Shown here: one piece after another, positions 56,417 through 64,000 of the stretch
How positions within the stretch are numbered: the stretch's first letter is position 1
Layout: every line of letters starts with the position of its first letter
Origin: Sphingobacterium sp. UT-1RO-CII-1
GTDB lineage: Bacteria > Bacteroidota > Bacteroidia > Sphingobacteriales > Sphingobacteriaceae
DNA: 64,000 nt
Direction: 5' to 3'
Assembly: GCF_026711005.1 (NCBI RefSeq)
Contig: NZ_JAPPVJ010000005.1
Span: 317,257 to 381,256, forward strand
Notes under the pieces: generated by a model
What the model saw: only the letters and a program-made list of their open reading frames with translations
What the model was told of the DNA's origin: nothing
Databases searched by the model: none
Made by a program: the position numbers and the translations under genes

Positions 56417-56484
56417 CATAATTTAGGTTTATAATTGGTTAGTTAATAGGTTTTCATTCTCCCCGTTTGAAAACCTATTTTTTT
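56417..56484 (+). ncRNA. Candidate small RNA of about 70 bases (or lacI leader)
   Basis: The unit begins at the predicted start below the promoter and ends in a perfect terminator. The terminator loop TTCTCCCCGTT is C-rich and could pair with G-rich ribosome-binding sites. No open frame of use is inside. It lies between susC (minus) and lacI (plus, start 56779). The alternative is a leader of lacI that stops early. Confidence 0.5.
56446..56484 (+). terminator. Terminator of the candidate small RNA
   Basis: An 11-bp perfect stem (ATAGGTTTTCA and complement) with an 11-base loop is followed by seven T residues. Confidence 0.85.
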
Positions 56485-56568
56485 ATAATACCATAAATCA
56501 AATCGATAATAACCTATTCCCCATCAATACAAACCATCAGTAATAACATAATAACAAGAGAAGCACAT

Positions 56569-56620
56569 AAAAAAAGCTGTATCTCAAAATCCAATAGAAA
56601 TTAGACTTGAAATACAGCTT
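56569..56620 (-). terminator. Minus-strand terminator upstream of susC
   Basis: A 9-bp outer stem (AAGCTGTAT paired with ATACAGCTT), one mismatch, then 4 more pairs; on the minus strand seven T residues follow. It would stop minus-strand transcription reading in from the nagA operon across lacI, insulating susC. Confidence 0.6.
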
Positions 56621-56778
56621 CCTCTGTAGGAAAGGCTAATAATATGCTCCCGTTTACCTTATGCGAACGTATTGTTTAACAAATACCAGCATAAGAGACA
56701 TTTCCAAATATCATTTACTTTAAGCATATTTACAGATAGCATCTATTTAAAACAACAAATTGTGATATTCAACTCTTA

Positions 56779-57801
56779 ATGAAAAAGAACTTCGGAATCA
56801 AAGATATTGCCAAAATGCTTAACATCTCGGTATCAACTGTTTCGAGAGCTCTTCGTGATGCACATGATGTTAATCCAGAGACGAGAAGAAAAGTCCTAGA
56901 TCTCACTGAAAAGCTAAATTTTAAACCAAATAAAAATGCAGCAGCGTTAGCTTCTGGAAACACTCGTAATATAGGTGTCGTATTACCTTTCATTACCAAC
57001 TATTATTTTTCTACAGTTATTTCTGGTATACAAGAGGAAGCCTATAACCAAGGATACAATATCATTTTGTATCTCACACACGATGATGTCGAGAGAGAAA
57101 GAAAACTTCTAAAAAACATCGAAATGACCAGCCTTGATGGTTTATTAATATCCATTTCTTCAAATTCAGACATACTGGACCATTTTCAAAATTTATTAAA
57201 CAATGGCCTACCAATCGTATTTTTTGACCGGGTTCCGCCTATCGACGAAGTCTCCAAAGTAATGCAAAGTGATTTTGACGGGGCTTACCTTGCCACATCC
57301 CATCTCCTTGAAAATGGCTATAAAAAAATTGCACATATTGCAGGTCCTGAAAATTTAAACTTCACACAAGAGCGTCTTCGTGGATATCGCCAAGCACTGC
57401 AACATGCCAATATCCCCTACCAATCAGATTACACTATTTTTTCAGGGTTCGATCAGTCGAGTGGCTTTACTGATACACTGAACCTCTTTCAACTTCCTTC
57501 TCCTCCTAACGCAATCTTTGCTGTAAACGACAGAAAGGCTGTAGGCGCAATACAAGCTCTTAAATCAATAAAAGTAAAAGTAGGTCTGGAATGTGCAGTT
57601 ATAGGGTTTACAAATGATCCGATAGCAACAGTTATAGAACCCAATTTAACAACTGTTGAGGAACCTGCTTTTGAAATAGGAAAACAAAGCTGTCAATTAT
57701 TAATCAAACATATAAAAAATAAAAGTTACGAATCTCGAGAAATTCTTATTCCCGGCAAACTTCTCCGACGAGATTCTGTAAAGAACAATCAATTACGATA
57801 A
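56779..57801 (+). CDS. LacI family transcriptional regulator
   Basis: A 340-residue LacI-type repressor. The N-terminal helix-turn-helix is IKDIAKMLNISVSTVSRALR, followed by the hinge (NFKPNKNAAALASG) and the periplasmic-binding-like effector domain. It is divergent from susC and convergent with nagA (ends overlap by 13 bases), so it is expected to govern the amino-sugar operon, the PUL or both. Effector is probably a phosphorylated amino sugar. Confidence 0.92.
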   Translation: MKKNFGIKDIAKMLNISVSTVSRALRDAHDVNPETRRKVLDLTEKLNFKPNKNAAALASGNTRNIGVVLPFITNYYFSTVISGIQEEAYNQGYNIILYLTHDDVERERKLLKNIEMTSLDGLLISISSNSDILDHFQNLLNNGLPIVFFDRVPPIDEVSKVMQSDFDGAYLATSHLLENGYKKIAHIAGPENLNFTQERLRGYRQALQHANIPYQSDYTIFSGFDQSSGFTDTLNLFQLPSPPNAIFAVNDRKAVGAIQALKSIKVKVGLECAVIGFTNDPIATVIEPNLTTVEEPAFEIGKQSCQLLIKHIKNKSYESREILIPGKLLRRDSVKNNQLR

Positions 57802-58979
57802 ACTACCTTTCCCCTTATAATTGTACTTTTTACATTTATATCTTCATCAAAGAGAACCAGATCCGCATTTTTACCGACCGCAATAGTCCCCATAAATTTG
57901 GCACAATTAATTATACGCGCCGGATTAAGTGTAAGCATCTGCACGGCAGTTGATAAATCTACCTCAGCCACATTCACCATCGTTCTAATCAACCTATCTG
58001 CTGTTGCTACACTTCCTGCAAAAGAACTGCGGTCAGGTAGCTTTGCCACACCGTCCTCCACAATAACCTCAAGACCTGTAGACTTCCCTCCCAAGATACT
58101 TTTACCTTCAGGCATACCTGCTGCTCGCATAGCGTCCGTCGTAAGTATAATACTATCTTTAGATTTAATCTTACAGATCAGCTTCAAAAAAGGTTCAGGC
58201 AGATGTACCCCATCAGCAATAATTTCTACATCGATATCATCTATTAACAGACACGATTCTATCGCACCTGCATAGCGGTATGAATCTTTACGTGTCATAC
58301 CCGACATCCCAGAATAAAGATGCGTGGCCAAAGTATATCCATTTTCAACCGCTTTTAGAATATCATCATACACAGCATCTGTGTGAGCTATAGAAGCAAT
58401 AACACCCATCCTATTCAAATAAAGTGCAAGTTCCAAAGCTCCCGGAAGTTCTGGCGCAGCACTCCATCGTGCAATGAGATGACCATAGTTCTTTAGTATA
58501 TCTAAATACTCTCTACGATCTGGATTTCGAATATATCGAGGGTCCTGCGCGCCTCTTTGATTCATTGCAAAATAAGGACCTTCCAGATGTAATCCTAAAA
58601 ATCGAACTCCCTTATTACTCGCATTCAAAACCTCATCGTAAACAGCAAATGTATCAAGCAGCGCCTTCCTATCACTAGTTAAGGTAGTCGGTAACATCGA
58701 CGTCGTCCCATATTTCACATGAGTTTCAGCAACAGTAAAATAAGCATCCACTTCATTATCCATAAAGTCTGCCCCACCCCCACCATGTACATGAAGATCA
58801 ATAAAACCCGGAGAAAGGTAAAGTCCCCCCGCATCGATCACCTTTTCATTCACATGCTTAAGATTTGGTTTATCTTTTTCGTCCCCCATAGCAACTATAG
58901 TAGGACCTTTTGCTTGAAGCCACCCATTTTTAATAATGCGAAACGGCGTTATTATTTGTGCATTTATAATTGTTAGCAT
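57789..58979 (-). CDS. nagA: N-acetylglucosamine-6-phosphate deacetylase
   Basis: A 396-residue amidohydrolase that removes acetate from N-acetylglucosamine-6-phosphate. It shows the HVHGGGGADFMD metal site, HLEGPYF, SIAHTDAVY, HLYSGMSGM and TTDAMRAAGMPEG, in the usual order. It is the last gene of the nag operon (minus) and lies 9 bases after the MFS gene. Its stop overlaps the 3' end of the LacI gene by 13 bases. Confidence 0.93.
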   Translation of the reverse strand: MLTIINAQIITPFRIIKNGWLQAKGPTIVAMGDEKDKPNLKHVNEKVIDAGGLYLSPGFIDLHVHGGGGADFMDNEVDAYFTVAETHVKYGTTSMLPTTLTSDRKALLDTFAVYDEVLNASNKGVRFLGLHLEGPYFAMNQRGAQDPRYIRNPDRREYLDILKNYGHLIARWSAAPELPGALELALYLNRMGVIASIAHTDAVYDDILKAVENGYTLATHLYSGMSGMTRKDSYRYAGAIESCLLIDDIDVEIIADGVHLPEPFLKLICKIKSKDSIILTTDAMRAAGMPEGKSILGGKSTGLEVIVEDGVAKLPDRSSFAGSVATADRLIRTMVNVAEVDLSTAVQMLTLNPARIINCAKFMGTIAVGKNADLVLFDEDINVKSTIIRGKVVYRN

Positions 58980-58988
58980 ATTTATACC

Positions 58989-60281
58989 CTATAAACGTGT
59001 CCATGACTTTATTCTGTGCCCGTAAAAAGCGTAAAATGCAATATACGAAAAACAAGGGACTAATACCCAATAAGCTATCTGTTCCCCCACACTATCAGCC
59101 AGCCCTCCATAAACGATTGGTAAAATCGCATTACCACATAATCCCATAATCAATAACGCTGACCCTTGCTTCGCATACTCACCAAGACCATTTAAAGCCA
59201 AAGGCCAAATACCCGCCCAAATTAAAGCATTAGGCACTCCGATAAGCGCTAAAAACCAAATGGAAATATTTAAATCAAAGCCTAGCCAACCAACTTGAAA
59301 CTGTACCGTACTCACTAACACAGCTAATAATAAGCCAACCAGTGCACAGATTTGTAACATAAGTTTTTGCGAAAGAAAACGTGGGATTAAAAAAATTCCC
59401 AAAAAATATCCTACAATAGTAGCAGCCAGCGTATAGGACGGAAACGCTCGAGCTTCCAATAAAGTAACACCCATCGAGTCGGCATAACTTATTATGGTAT
59501 CAATAGCAATAACCTGTGTGCCGACATGCAAAAAAATAGCAATCGCACCCAATACCAAATGCGGGTATTGTAACACGCTGGTTCTCTTGTTAGCATCATT
59601 GCCTCGCTCTTCGTTCTCGATCTCGGGAAGTGGCGAAAAGCGCACAAATACACCTATTAAAAACAAAACGATAGCCATAACCGTATAAGGCACTACTACT
59701 CGTAAAATAAGTTCATCTAACGCTGCTACCCTTGTGATTTCGTCCATCAACGGAATCTGCCTAAACAATTCATTATCGGTTGGACGAAGCACTGCCCATG
59801 AAAATGCTAATGGTGCTAAAATACCAGCTCCTTTATTACAGATACCCATAATACTAATGCGCTGTGCCGCCCGTTCTTTATCACCAATTAAGGTAATATA
59901 AAGGTTAGCCACCGTCTGTAGCACGGCCAAGCCTGTACCCAAGGTAAATAAGCCCAATAAAAAAACAGGAAAGGTGCGCCCATAAGCTGCCGGGACAAAA
60001 ATAAGCGCACCTAAAGCCATTATCCAAAAACCTATTACAATTCCCTTCTTATACCCAACACGCTTCAACAAATAAGAAGAGGGCATAGACATGACCAAAT
60101 AGGAAATATAAAAAGCAAAAGCTACTAAATAGGATTCAAAATTTGTCAATTCACAGGCAATCCGAAAGTAGGGAATAAGTATAGCATTTACCCACGATAC
60201 GAACCCAAAAACAAAAAACATCAATCCGATAATCCCTATCGATATATATGTACTCCTCTTATCTAATGGTTGTGTTGTCAT
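58989..60281 (-). CDS. Sugar MFS transporter (NagP/FucP/GluP-like)
   Basis: A 430-residue, 12-segment transporter of the FHS (fucose-galactose-glucose) type: GFVSWVNAILIPYFRIACEL in segment 1 and 2, and the loop SSYLLKRVGYKKG. In Bacteroidota such genes inside nag operons import N-acetylglucosamine (NagP). It sits between nagB and nagA with gaps of 19 and 9 bases. Confidence 0.88.
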   Translation of the reverse strand: MTTQPLDKRSTYISIGIIGLMFFVFGFVSWVNAILIPYFRIACELTNFESYLVAFAFYISYLVMSMPSSYLLKRVGYKKGIVIGFWIMALGALIFVPAAYGRTFPVFLLGLFTLGTGLAVLQTVANLYITLIGDKERAAQRISIMGICNKGAGILAPLAFSWAVLRPTDNELFRQIPLMDEITRVAALDELILRVVVPYTVMAIVLFLIGVFVRFSPLPEIENEERGNDANKRTSVLQYPHLVLGAIAIFLHVGTQVIAIDTIISYADSMGVTLLEARAFPSYTLAATIVGYFLGIFLIPRFLSQKLMLQICALVGLLLAVLVSTVQFQVGWLGFDLNISIWFLALIGVPNALIWAGIWPLALNGLGEYAKQGSALLIMGLCGNAILPIVYGGLADSVGEQIAYWVLVPCFSYIAFYAFYGHRIKSWTRL

Positions 60282-60300
60282 TAATTCAGGCTAATAGATT

Positions 60301-61032
60301 TTATAATAAAGATGCAGAGTCCTTGTCTAAAAACACAACGCAATGTTCGTGCTGTTGCAGTATACTCGCCGGACTCATAACGGATACAGGCTCAGACAGA
60401 CAAGCCCGTACCGCTTTTGCCTTTCTACTATCGGGAACAGCACAAACAATCTTTCGTGATTTCATTATCTGTTTAATTGACATCGATATAGCCTGCAACG
60501 GCACATCATCAACAGTTTCAAACCAACCTTCCCCTAATTGCTGCTGTCTACATTGTGCATCTAAATTAACAACCAGATAAGCATCTTCAACCTCAAAGTC
60601 TGCCGGTGGATCGTTAAAAGCTAAATGCCCATTTTCGCCTATTCCTACAAAGGCCACATCAATCGGAAACTCTGCTATTTTTTTTCCTAAACGCGTGCAC
60701 TCTTCTTCTGGATTATTTTCCCCGTTGATCAAAACAACATCTAATAACCCTTCAACTTTATTAACAAAACGTTCTGTCAGATACTTTCTAAAACTGGCTT
60801 TATGCGTAATTGGCATACCAATATACTCGTCCAAATGAAACATACGAACTTTACTCCAGTCAATCTCCTTATCATTCACCAAAGTTTCCATAGTCTCAAA
60901 TTGACTTTGACCTGTTGCTAATATAATATTAGCCTCACCACGTGTTTCGATAGCTTCTTTAATCCACGCAGCTCCAAGTCTACCTGCTTTTTCACCTAAA
61001 GCTTCACGTGTTTCGCTTTTTTCAATTCTCAT
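60301..61032 (-). CDS. nagB: Glucosamine-6-phosphate deaminase
   Basis: A 243-residue deaminase/isomerase. It shows LATGQSQFETM, the loop FHLDEYIG (Asp base) and GIGENGHLAFNDP with the catalytic His, both hallmarks of NagB. It turns glucosamine-6-phosphate into fructose-6-phosphate plus ammonia. Located upstream of the MFS and nagA genes in the same operon. Confidence 0.92.
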   Translation of the reverse strand: MRIEKSETREALGEKAGRLGAAWIKEAIETRGEANIILATGQSQFETMETLVNDKEIDWSKVRMFHLDEYIGMPITHKASFRKYLTERFVNKVEGLLDVVLINGENNPEEECTRLGKKIAEFPIDVAFVGIGENGHLAFNDPPADFEVEDAYLVVNLDAQCRQQQLGEGWFETVDDVPLQAISMSIKQIMKSRKIVCAVPDSRKAKAVRACLSEPVSVMSPASILQQHEHCVVFLDKDSASLL

Positions 61033-61054
61033 TGTTCTCCTTAATAATATATAT

Positions 61055-62491
61055 TTAAACTTTAATCACTTCTGTTGTAGCACCATGTGCTAAATCAATA
61101 TCATGTACTTTGTTTTCTTTCCATCGTCCCATTGTAAAATCAGGTATCTTAATCGGCTTAGACCCATTAGCGACAGACCATTCACTCAACGGCCCGATTA
61201 CGCTCCATGCTGCCGCATCATAAACATCCATATCTACGGGTAATCCATTGCGCAAGCAATCAATCAAACGCCAATCCATCATAAAATCCATCCCTCCGTG
61301 TCCACCAATATCTTTCGCCAATTCGCCAATATGTTTTATAATTTTTGGCTGATACTGCTCTTCTAGTTTACGCAAAGACTCCTCATCCATAAAATCATTA
61401 TCACCAATAGCAATTTTTCCGGGCAGCGGATATTTTTGAGCGAAAGCTTTTGTTCCGCTTATCATATGAATTCTAGAATAAGGCCTGGGTGTGCTCACAT
61501 CGTGCTGTAAGGTAATTGTACTTCCTGAAGCCGTTTTAATATTAGAAACATTCATATTTCCTCTAAACGGCTTATTGACAAACGACCCGAAACGAGCATC
61601 TTCCTGAGCCATCGCTTTCGCTTTCGGGTTTAGCATAAAATCATCCGACGACATGGACGTCATAAAATCCATCTTATTACCACGGTTAACTTTCAGTACC
61701 TGACAAATCGGGCCTAAACCATGCGTAGGGTAAAGGTTTCCATTACGTTCTGCATTTTCCCGTAAACGCCAAAAATCATAACGTTTCTCTTCCTGAAAAA
61801 AACTGTTTAAAATATCGTGTATATAAGCTCCTTCTGTATGCACTATATCGCCAAAGAACCCTTGTCGTGCTAGGTTTAACGTCAGAAGCTCAAAAAAATC
61901 GTAGCAGCAATTTTCCAAAATCACACAATGTTTTTTTGTTTTTTCTGAAGTCATCACTAACCGCCAGCAATCCTCTACAGATGTTGCAGCAGGAATCTCC
62001 AAAGCCACATGCTTACCATGCTCCATAGCATAAATTGCTATTTCAGCATGCATTGCCCAATGTGTTGCAATATAAACAAGGTCTATATCTTCACGTCGGC
62101 ATAATTCCTTCCACGACTCTTCATCTTTCGTATAGAGAGTTGCTTCATGCCCACTCGACTTAATACGAGCCTTTGCTGCACTAGCTTTTTCTGGCTGAAC
62201 ATCACAGATTGCTTTTATATCCACCCCCTGTATTCTACTCATCCGCTCAACCGCCGCCGCCCCGCGGTTTCCCACCCCCACAAATGCGGTGCGCACAATA
62301 TCTAACGCCGGAGCAGCATAACCCGACATATTAAATACTGGTTTATAAGGGCGCTCTGCTTCTTTTAATATATGTTCTAAAGCCGTTCTATCCTGACTCT
62401 TCAAAGTTGAATTGGCATGAACTTTACCCGATAACAGTCCTATACCTGCCAAACTTGATAACTTCAAAAAGGATCTTCTATCTGTTGCCAT
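61055..62491 (-). CDS. Gfo/Idh/MocA family glycosidase, GH109-like (alpha-N-acetylgalactosaminidase candidate)
   Basis: A 478-residue protein exported by the Tat path: twin-arginine signal TDRRSFLKLSSLAG. The NAD-binding core is AFVGVGNRGAAAVE, followed by LVYIATHWAMHAEIA, ENCCYDFFELLTLNL, TEGAYIHDIL and the end block GHGGMDFMMDWRLIDCL and DVYDAAAWS, the pattern of GH109. GH109 enzymes cleave alpha-N-acetylgalactosamine by an NAD-dependent mechanism. It lies between the SusD-like gene and nagB, in an amino-sugar operon, so it likely frees N-acetyl-hexosamine from a host or microbial glycan. Confidence 0.88.
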   Translation of the reverse strand: MATDRRSFLKLSSLAGIGLLSGKVHANSTLKSQDRTALEHILKEAERPYKPVFNMSGYAAPALDIVRTAFVGVGNRGAAAVERMSRIQGVDIKAICDVQPEKASAAKARIKSSGHEATLYTKDEESWKELCRREDIDLVYIATHWAMHAEIAIYAMEHGKHVALEIPAATSVEDCWRLVMTSEKTKKHCVILENCCYDFFELLTLNLARQGFFGDIVHTEGAYIHDILNSFFQEEKRYDFWRLRENAERNGNLYPTHGLGPICQVLKVNRGNKMDFMTSMSSDDFMLNPKAKAMAQEDARFGSFVNKPFRGNMNVSNIKTASGSTITLQHDVSTPRPYSRIHMISGTKAFAQKYPLPGKIAIGDNDFMDEESLRKLEEQYQPKIIKHIGELAKDIGGHGGMDFMMDWRLIDCLRNGLPVDMDVYDAAAWSVIGPLSEWSVANGSKPIKIPDFTMGRWKENKVHDIDLAHGATTEVIKV

Positions 62492-62528
62492 ATTTTAGTA
62501 TTGTTTATAGTTTTTCATAAAAAAGATC

Positions 62529-64000
62529 TTAATCCACATCCCACCATAGACGAGTTGCAGCATTATCCTCACCTCCCAGTAAAGCACGTCCCTTTGTTAG
62601 CTCTTCTAAATTATTTGTTTCTTCCGTCAAAGGATAAGGCAAGCGTTTAATAAAAGTACCTACTGGTAAATCTGGATTTTCTGAAACAAGAAGGTCATAC
62701 ATTTTCGGATAGCCTGATCGTCTAAACTCAGCCCAAGCTTCCATACCGTTAGGAAAAATCGCTATCCACTTCTGTACTCCCACCTGCTCTCTTTGCTCAC
62801 TAATAGTCGATGACCAAGCAACACCTATATTGGAAACCGCTGGAGAATTATGAAAATCATCAGGCTGAGTTGGTGTAAGAGAAGATTGAATATAATCAAG
62901 AGCTTCAGTTTCTTGCACTCCCCACTGCTCCATACTCATTTTGATTCCAGACTCATAAAGTAGCTGTGCTGTTCCGCCCATATTCCACCCATTTAACGCT
63001 CCTTCGGCTCGCAGAAAGTAAGATTCCGAAGCGGCCATAACATGCAATCTAGCAGTAAGCTCACCAACAAACACTTGCCCATTATGTGAAACCCAATATT
63101 TGCCTACATTAGAATTCGAAACAGCTTGATTTCGAATATCGCCTAAGTCTGAAGAACTAAGCCCATTTCTCACACTATTAAAGCTACTAGTAGCAATACT
63201 AGGTTGAAAATAGATAGACAATCGAGGGTCATCGTAGCCCTTCAAATAAGACGCTATCGTCGAGCTCATAGCAAATTCATTCCACACAGCTACTTGTGAA
63301 AGTCCATTGGTATCATTACCCGATAGCGCTTTTGCCACTGAAGCATTCTGATTATTATTTAACATCACTCCCGACGCAACAGCTGCTTCCGCTTCTACTT
63401 TGGCTTTGTCAGAATTAACCTTCGATATCCGCAAGGCTAATCTCAAACGCAAAGAATTGGCAAATACAATCCAGTTTTGAACATCACCGTTATACATAAG
63501 ATCGTAACCTTCATATATCTTAGTTCCCTGCGGAAGTGCTTTTAAATGTTCTACAGCTTTAGTCAATCGCTTAAAGAAATCATCATAAATTTCATCTAAA
63601 GGATCATAAGCTATCACACCATCAGCCTTAGCCGCATCAAAATAAGGTATAGGACCAAAATGATCGGCTAGTCTGTGAAATGCATACACCCACATAATAT
63701 TAGCAAGCGCAGCTTCACCCGAGTCTTCGTCTACACTTTCTAGAATAGACAATAGTTGAGGTGCAGTATCTACATAAACAACTGTCCAAAACCGCCGCTG
63801 CCAGTCCGGAGTAAGCGCATACCTATCCGTACGGAATGAGGTCGTAGTTAATGCAAAGTATTGAGAATATAAGTCTGCACCTAAATTTTGAACAGTCTGA
63901 TAAAAAGATCTATTCATCGAAGCAGAAGATTGGGCTTTAGCAAACATAAATGGTCGTTCCCTAGCACCAACGACTGTTAACCGATTAGGATCTTCATTAT
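62529..64000 (-). CDS. SusD/RagB-like lipoprotein, N-terminus beyond the window
   Basis: A partial gene. The frame stays open to the right edge, so the ATG at 63947 is internal; upstream codons read NEDPNRLTVVGARERPF, a typical region just after the lipoprotein signal of SusD-like proteins. The visible 490 codons include YAFHRLADHFGPIPYFDAAK and RLHVMAASESYFLRAEGALN, characteristic of the SusD-like_2 group, and end normally. Together with GH109 and nag genes it forms an amino-glycan uptake locus; the susC partner should lie to the right of this window. Confidence 0.9.
   Translation of the reverse strand, partial: NEDPNRLTVVGARERPFMFAKAQSSASMNRSFYQTVQNLGADLYSQYFALTTTSFRTDRYALTPDWQRRFWTVVYVDTAPQLLSILESVDEDSGEAALANIMWVYAFHRLADHFGPIPYFDAAKADGVIAYDPLDEIYDDFFKRLTKAVEHLKALPQGTKIYEGYDLMYNGDVQNWIVFANSLRLRLALRISKVNSDKAKVEAEAAVASGVMLNNNQNASVAKALSGNDTNGLSQVAVWNEFAMSSTIASYLKGYDDPRLSIYFQPSIATSSFNSVRNGLSSSDLGDIRNQAVSNSNVGKYWVSHNGQVFVGELTARLHVMAASESYFLRAEGALNGWNMGGTAQLLYESGIKMSMEQWGVQETEALDYIQSSLTPTQPDDFHNSPAVSNIGVAWSSTISEQREQVGVQKWIAIFPNGMEAWAEFRRSGYPKMYDLLVSENPDLPVGTFIKRLPYPLTEETNNLEELTKGRALLGGEDNAATRLWWDVD

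Larger units (their letters stand above)
56169..56778. other. Divergent region between susC and lacI holding a compact RNA unit
   Basis: 610 bases without a protein gene. It contains a plus-strand promoter (56379-56410), a perfect terminator (56446-56484) and a second inverted repeat (56569-56620) that acts as a minus-strand terminator. The susC promoter must be here too but no consensus was found for it. Confidence 0.6.

Noticed and set aside
1..64000. CRISPR array, tRNA, rRNA or complete insertion sequence
   Set aside because: I read for regular repeats, tRNA T-arm sequences and transposase frames and saw none that I could support.

Overview
The window is AT-rich chromosomal DNA from a member of Bacteroidota, most likely the family Sphingobacteriaceae. 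This rests on three SusD-type lipoproteins, two with adjacent SusC-type receptors, an ECF sigma/FecR pair driving one of them, promoters of the Bacteroidota type (TTTG, about 20 nt, TAnnTTTG), a NagA/NagB/GH109 amino-sugar cluster and small families common in sphingobacteria (DUF6520, DUF6695, DUF7218). I saw no rRNA, tRNA, CRISPR array or intact insertion sequence.

Layout. 0.3-1.2 kb: a MauE/DoxX-like membrane protein with a DUF6520 secreted peptide. 1.2-2.5 kb: an Rpn-family nuclease gene with an internal start, next to a detached copy of its C-terminal module. 2.5-3.6 kb: no gene. 3.6-5.8 kb: a Tet-like MFS exporter and an AraC regulator. 5.9-14.0 kb (minus strand): ECF sigma, FecR anti-sigma, SusC with STN domain, SusD and a discoidin-domain lipoprotein, a trans-envelope-regulated uptake locus with no enzyme. 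14.3-18.7 kb: secreted proteins, an MFS transporter and a membrane-anchored LytTR-like regulator. 18.9-24.5 kb: the four-gene ligase-associated DNA damage operon (exonuclease, ATP-dependent ligase, Lhr-type helicase, PdeM), with genes overlapping by 1-4 bases. 24.7-35.1 kb: a stress-flavoured stretch with a hemerythrin/truncated-globin fusion, YetF (DUF421), PA2169-type, DUF7218 and CsbD proteins, a chromophore-less phytochrome-like kinase, a NarL-type response regulator, an SDR, CinA/PncC and an ECF sigma factor. 35.3-37.7 kb: a compact plus-strand trio of a cysteine-synthase-like PLP enzyme, a DUF6695 protein with a permuted papain-like His/Cys arrangement, and aspartate decarboxylase PanD. 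37.9-39.8 kb: lipoproteins and an NTF2-like secreted protein. 39.9-56.2 kb: a large polysaccharide utilization locus (SusC, SusD, two GH2 glycosidases, SSS symporter, RraA-type aldolase candidate, acid-sugar dehydratase, SDR, divergent AraC). 56.4-64 kb: a candidate small RNA, a LacI regulator and a minus-strand amino-sugar operon (SusD-like, GH109, NagB, MFS, NagA) that runs off the right edge.

How it fits together. The 40-56 kb locus reads as import of a glycan, release of a sugar by GH2 enzymes, oxidation (SDR), dehydration (enolase superfamily) and aldol cleavage (RraA), a non-phosphorylative route. The 57-64 kb locus reads as amino-sugar uptake, release, deacetylation and deamination. 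The observations most worth testing are the PLP/DUF6695/PanD trio, the Rpn gene with internal start plus orphan tail cassette, the complete oxidative sugar route inside a PUL, the degenerate phytochrome kinase and the promoter-terminator unit between susC and lacI.
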